DNA from: Diogma glabrata
Lineage: Eukaryota > Arthropoda > Insecta > Diptera > Cylindrotomidae
DNA: 64,000 nt
Direction of reading: 5' to 3'
Assembly: GCA_963693315.1 (NCBI GenBank)
Contig: OY856186.1
Coordinates: forward strand, 284,848,492 to 284,912,491
Shown here: positions 58,636 to 64,000 of the stretch, piece after piece
Position numbering within the stretch: the first letter of the stretch is position 1
Layout: the number at the start of each line of letters is the position of its first letter
Translations under genes and position numbers: made by a program
Notes under the pieces: model-generated
Database searches by the model: none
Told to the model about the DNA's origin: nothing
Seen by the model: only the letters and a program-made list of their open reading frames with translations

Positions 58636-59029
58636 ACCAAATAGATGTCTGCTAACTATACGCTCAACTTATTTTAATTAATCAAAAAACTATTATTTCC
58701 TAAATTATGAAAATAAATTCTTAAATGTTTCCAAACGATTCGTATAATTTATGATAGGATTATAGATAATATTAATGTGTCTGCTAAGTGCTAACGCTAT
58801 ACGCTAATCTTATTTTGATTAATAAAAACTTCCTAAACTATAAAAACATATTCTTAAATGTGCCGAAACGATTACCAAGCGAATGGTATGTTTAATAATA
58901 GGTCAAATATCAAATTTACTTTTGTATATTAAAATGTGAAGTTTTTCATGAAAGCTACTGTCATTAAAAATAACATCTACTGTCATGAAACAGCTACTGT
59001 CAAGAAAGCTGCTATCATTTAAAATATGA
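58636..59029. repeat. Inverted piece of the ~391-bp satellite-like repeat
   Basis: Complement of the array at 46051-46989 (ATGTCTGCTAACTATACGCT, CATGAAAGCTACTGTCATTA). It forms the outer end of the right palindrome arm. Confidence 0.8.
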
Positions 59030-59834
59030 TGTATGTGAAGTTAACCCGTTTTTCATCCCGTAAAAATGCGATGGCAACACTAAACATTTATGTCGTGACA
59101 CTTTTTACTGTCATACAAAAATATCAACTCTCAGCCCAGAAAATTGACTATCACGCTAGTTTTTTGTAAAATTTTGTAAAATTTTGTTTTTTGTAAAAGC
59201 CCAACTATAACCAAAACAAAATTTTAAACGATTTGTAAAATTTTGTCGTATATTTTATCTTTATATAAAAATTTCTTTAATTAGTTTTGTTAATGTGAAA
59301 CACATTTTATAAATTATTGATGTTATACAATAATTTACGACATGTAACCTGATAAATTAAACTTGCATCATAACTAAAATTAAGTTCAAAAGCTAAGACA
59401 AAATTGTGAAAATTTTGAAACATCTTGTTATTCGACTCTAAAGATTTTTTAGTGATGTAATTAGATGGCTGTAGACTTATAGCTAGTTGCAGGTTGGAAA
59501 TTGTAATGCATCTATGTTAAAGAAGATGTTTCATACACTCATGTGGGTTTTGGGTGTATAGATAAAATTTTAAATATTTAATATGTTTCCGAAGATATGA
59601 CGATGTTTTAGGGAAATTTGTCTGCTCTCAATTAAATATGTGTATAATATTTTAAAACAATTTTTTAGTATATGTATGCTACTCTCAGCCCGTAATTTCC
59701 TCTATCGCGATATAACTATAAGTTGATTGTATACACTTATTTAAATTATTTTTATAATTTTATGACATTTATATTATTAATGAATATTTCCAAATCTCGC
59801 AATGGATAAACAAATATCACTTTACGCATAAGAA
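59030..59834. other. AT-rich DNA, no gene seen
   Basis: Short direct repeats TTTTGTAAAATTTTGTAAAA at about 59160-59190. No ORF, TIR or RNA gene recognised. Confidence 0.4.
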
Positions 59835-62800
59835 ATAGAGAAGAAAGAATTTTTGTTCCGGTGAGAATTTGAGATAAAAATTGACGAGTTTCATTAAAAT
59901 TTATTAATACTCAGGGCCATGCCGATGATAAAACTCTTATATATTGAACAATACATTCTGGCCGGAAATTGTGACTATTTCACGTTGTTGTGGTTGGTTC
60001 AATGTATCTTAAGCGATTTTTTCAGACTTTTCTTCCGTTGGGGGACTAAGATAAAAAACAAAATTTATTAACTGTCGTGGTTATTTCGATGATAGAATGC
60101 TTGTATATTGAACAATACATTCTGGCTGGAAATTGTGACTATTCTAAGTAATTATGGATGGTTCAATGTATCTTAAATGATTTTTACAGAATTCTCTTCC
60201 GTTGGGGGGCTGAGATAAAAAATAAAATTTATTCAAATTTATTAACGGTCGTGGTTATTTCGATGGTAGAATGCTTGTATATTGAACAATACATTCTGGC
60301 CGGAAATTGTGACTGTTTCACGTAATTGTGGATGGTTCAATGTATCTTAAGTGATTTTTTCAGAATTTTTTTCCGTTCGGGGGGCTGAGATAAAAAACCA
60401 AATTTATTCAAATTTATTAACGGTCGAGGTTATTTCGATGATAGAATGCTTGTATATTGAACAATACATTCTGGCCGGAAATTGTGACTATTTCACGTAG
60501 TTGTGGATGGTTCAATGTATCTTAAGTGATTTTTAAGTTATAAAAAATAAAATTTATTCAAATTTATTAACGGTCGAGGTTATTTCGATGGTAGAATGCT
60601 TGTATATTGAACAATACATATTGGCCGAACATTGTGACTATTTCACGTAATTGAAGATGGTTCAATGTATCTTATGTGATTTTTTCAGAATTTTCTTCCG
60701 TTGGGGGGCTGAGATAAAAAACAAAATTGATTCAAATTTATTAACGGTTGAGGTTATTTCGATGATAGAATGCTTGTATATTGAACAATACATTCTGGCC
60801 GGAAATTGTGACTATTTCACGTCGTTGTGGATGGTTCAATGTATCTTAAGTGATTTTTTCAGACTTTTCTTCCGTTGGGGGGCTGAGATAAAAAATAAAA
60901 TTTATTCAAATATATTAATTCGTGTCGTGGTTATTTCGTCGTGGTCGTTATTCAGTCGTGGTTATTTCGATGATAGAATGCTTGTATATTGAACAATACA
61001 TTCTGGCCGGAAATTATGACTATTTCACGTAATTGTGGATGGTTCAATGTATCTTAAGTGGTTTTTTCAGAATTTTCTTCCGTTGGGGGGCTGAGATAAA
61101 AAATAAAATTTATTCAAATATATTAACGGTCGTGGTTATTTCGATGATAGAATGCTTGTATATTGAACAATACATTCTGGCCGGAAATTGTGACTATTTC
61201 ACGTAATTGAAGATGGTTCAATGTATCTTAAGTGATTTTTTCAGACTTTTCTTCCGTTGGGGGGTGAGATAAAAAGCCAAATTTATTCAACTTTATTAAC
61301 GGTCGAGGTTATTTAGATGGTAGAATGCTTGTATATTGAACAATACATTCTGGCCGGAAATTGTGACTATTTCACGTAGTTGTGGATGGTTCAATGTATC
61401 TTAAGTGATTTTTTCAGACTTTTCTTCCGTTGGGGGGCTGAGATAATAAAATTTATTCAAATTTATTAACGGTCGTGGTTATTTCGATGATAGAATGCTT
61501 GTATATTGAACAATACATTCTGGCCGGAAATTATGACTATTTCACGTAATTGTGGATGGTTCAATGTATCTTAAGTGGTTTTTTCAGAATTTTCTTCCGT
61601 TGGGGCGCTGAGATAAAAAATAAAGTTTATTCAAATTTATTAACGGTCGTGGTTATTTCGATGATAGAATGCTTGTATATTGAACAATACATTCTGGCCG
61701 GAAATTTGGACTATTTCACGTAGTTGTGGATGGTTCAATGTATCTTAAGTGATTTTTTCAGACTTTTCTTCCGTTGACGGGCTGAGATAAAAAATAAAAT
61801 TTATTCAAATTTATTAACGGTCGTGGTTATTTCGATGATAGAATGCTTGTATATTGAACAATACATTCTGGCCGGAAATTGTGACTATTTCACGTAATTG
61901 TGGATGGTTTATTGTATCTTAAGTGGTTTTTTTCAGAATTTTCTTCCGTTGGGGGGCTGAGATAAAAAACAAAATTTATTCAAATTTATTAACGGTCGAG
62001 GTTATTTCGATGATAGAATGCTTGTATATTGAACAATACATTCTGGCCGGAAATTGTGACTATTTCACGTAATTGTGGATAGTTCAATGTATCTTAAGTG
62101 ATTTTTTCAGAATTTTCTTCCGTTGGGGGGCTGAGATAAAAAGCCAAATTTATTCAAATTTATTAACGGTCGAGGTTATTGCGATGATAGAATGCTTGTA
62201 TATTGAACAATACATTCTGGCCGGAAATTGTGACTATTTCACGTAATTGTGGATGGTTCAATGTATCTTAAGTGGTTTTTTCAGAATTTTCTTCCGTTGG
62301 GGGGCTGAGATAAAAAGCCAAATTTATTCAAATTTATTAACGGTCGAGGTTATTGCGATGATAGAATGCTTGTATATTGAACAATACATTCTGGCCGGAA
62401 ATTGTGACTATTTCACGTAATTGTAGATAGTTCAATGTATCTTAAGTGATTTTTTCAGAATTTTCTTCCGTTGGGGGGCTGAGATAAAAAACAAAATTTA
62501 TTCAAATTTATTAACGGTCGAGGTTATTGCGATGATAGAATGCTTGTATATTGAACAATACATTCTGGCCGGCAATTGTGACTATTTCACGTAATTGTGG
62601 ATAGTTCAATGTATCTTAAGTGGTTTTTTCAGAATTTTCTTCCTGAGATAAAAAATAAAATTTATTCAAATTTATTAACGGTCGAGGTTATTTCGATGAT
62701 AGAATGCTTGTATATTGAACAATACATTCTGGCCGGAAATTGTGACTATTTCACGCAATTGTGGATGGTTCAATGTATCTTAAGTGATTTTTTCAGAATT

Positions 62801-63367
62801 TTCTTCCGTTGGGGGGCTGAGATAAAAGCCAAATTTATTCAAATTTATTAACGGTCGAGGTTATTTCGATGATAGAATGCTTGTATATTGAACAATACAT
62901 TCTGGCCGGAAATTGTGACTATTTCACGTAATTGTGGATGGTTCAATGTATCTTAAGTGATTTTTTCAGAATTTTCTTCCGTTGGGGGGCTGAGATAAAA
63001 AGCCAAATTTATTCAAATTTATTAACGGTCGAGGTTATTTCGATGATAGAATGCTTGTATATTGAACAATACATTCTGGCCGGAAACTGTGACTATTTCA
63101 CGTAATTGAGGATGGTTCAATGTATCTTAAGTGGTTTTTTCAGAATTTTCTTCCGTTGGGGGGCTGAGATAAAAAAACCAAATTTATTCAAATTTATTAA
63201 CGGTCGAGGTTATTGCGATGATAGAATGCTTGTATATTGAACAATACATTCTGGCCGGGAATTGTGACTAATTCACGTAATTGTGGATGGTTCAATGTAT
63301 CTTAAGTGGTTTTTTCAGAATTTTCTTCCGTTGGGGGGCTGAGATAAAAAACAAAATTTATTCAAAT
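59835..63367 (+). repeat. ~174-bp satellite array, forward (about 20 monomers)
   Basis: The landmark ACATTCTGGCCGG recurs 20 times (59953 to 63246); 14 of 19 intervals are 173-175 bp. Exceptions are 150, 164 (twice), 170 and one 208-bp monomer with a GTCGTGGTTATTTCG partial duplication at 60915-60965. The first, left-most monomer is strongly diverged, as expected at an array edge. 174 is divisible by 3, so ORFs run through monomers; these are not convincing genes. Confidence 0.95.
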
Positions 63368-63438
63368 CGAAAAAAACAAGAAATCGAATAAAAATATCTG
63401 TAAGATAGTGAATTCTTGAATCTCTTCGTGCGAATCAA
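63368..63438. other. Satellite inversion linker (71 bp)
   Basis: Non-satellite sequence CGAAAAAAACAAGAAATCGA... separating the forward array from the inverted one. Confidence 0.8.
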
Positions 63439-64000
63439 ATACATTGAACCATCCACAATTACGTGAAATAGTCACAATTTCCGGCCAGAATGTATTGTTC
63501 AATATACAAGCATTCTATCATCGCAATAACCACGACCGTTAATAAATTTGAATAAATTTTGTTTTTTATCTCAGCCCCCAAACGGAAGAAAATTCTGAAA
63601 AAATCACTTAAGATACATTGAATCATCTTCAATTACGAGAAATAGTCACAATTTCCGGCCAGAATGTATTGTTCAATATACAAGCATTCTATCATCGAAA
63701 TAACCTCGACCGTTAATAAATTTGAATAAATTTGGCTTTTTATCTCAGCCCCCCAACGGAAGAAAATTCTTAAAAAATCACTTAAGATACATTGAACCAT
63801 CCACAATTACGTGAAATAGTCACAATTGCCGGCCAGAATGTATTGTTCAATATACAAGCATTCTATCATCGAAATAACCTCGACGTTAATAAATTTGAAT
63901 AAATTTGGCTTATTATCTCAGCCCCCCAACGGAAGAAAATTCTGAAAAAATCACTTAAGATACATTGAACCATCTTCAATTACGTGAAATAGTCACAATT
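63439..64000 (-). repeat. ~174-bp satellite array, inverted, continues past window
   Basis: The complement landmark CCGGCCAGAATGT occurs at 63481, 63655 and 63829, exact 174-bp period, running off the right edge. The first inverted copy starts mid-monomer at ATACATTGAACCATC. Confidence 0.95.

Larger units (their letters stand above)
55678..59029 (+). repeat. Right arm of large palindrome
   Basis: Mirror of the left arm, without the 4.1-kb Pack-type insertion. It keeps one extra ~130-bp satellite unit near 58650-58760 and ~190 bp more of LINE around 57900-58090. Confidence 0.85.

Noticed and set aside
60651..62851. ORFs of 84-113 codons running through satellite monomers
   Set aside because: A consequence of the 174-bp (3x58) period; they break wherever monomer length varies and match no family.
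59943..63360. CENP-B-box-like word CTTCCGTTGGGGGGCTG in each satellite monomer
   Set aside because: Only loosely similar to the CENP-B box consensus (core CGG/ACGGG positions do not align), so no centromere claim is made from it.

Overview
The window is AT-rich eukaryotic DNA made almost entirely of transposable elements stacked inside one another. The families present (CsRn1- and Mag-type Ty3/Gypsy elements, CR1/Jockey-group LINEs, mariner, pogo, piggyBac, Transib, hAT, PIF/Harbinger-like and Helitron-like pieces) fit an insect or other arthropod. The order cannot be fixed from sequence alone. No intact host gene, tRNA or rRNA gene was found. The only host-gene-like coding sequences are a broken atlastin-like GTPase exon (17.7-18.0 kb, minus) and a broken multi-exon DNAJC2/zuotin-like gene fragment carried inside a TIR element (49.2-50.6 kb, minus).

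Layout. 0-4.2 kb: 3' part of a LINE (ORF1 with FP25K-like domain, endonuclease, RT) with two frameshifts. 4.4-7.1 kb: a TTAA-flanked element holding a mariner relic and a foldback, then a LINE RT relic split by a MITE. 7.1-10.8 kb: a 3.7-kb foldback element with ~0.86-1.25-kb arms. 11.7-14.2 kb: a candidate non-autonomous Helitron (minus) with an 807-bp Transib element nested in it. 14.2-16.5 kb: a 490-bp repeat that switches to inverted orientation, bounded by long (TA)n. 16.5-19.3 kb: purine-rich DNA, the atlastin relic, small TIR elements and a piggyBac MITE. 19.3-43.9 kb: the ends of a pogo-like element, forced apart by Harbinger-like MITEs, a LINE-type insertion rich in microsatellite, tandem dimers, a young CsRn1-clade Gypsy (29.1-35.2 kb) and a young Mag-clade Gypsy (38.5-43.3 kb). 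44-46 kb: TA-target elements. 46-59 kb: a large palindrome whose arms carry the same RT-deleted LINE. Its centre holds a Harbinger-like MITE with a hAT inside, and its left arm is split by a 4.1-kb TA-target TIR element carrying the DNAJC2-like fragment. 59.8-64 kb: a ~174-bp satellite array (20 forward monomers, then at least 3 inverted).

The two LTR elements have LTR pairs that look identical by eye, intact ORFs and clean target-site duplications, so both inserted recently. The CsRn1-type element joins gag to pol through a canonical GGGAAAC -1 slippery heptamer lying directly against the gag stop codon. Almost everything else is relic. The recurrent theme is inverted repetition at every scale, from 20 bp to 13 kb. 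Several nesting events can be timed because an empty-site copy of the target lies elsewhere in the same window.
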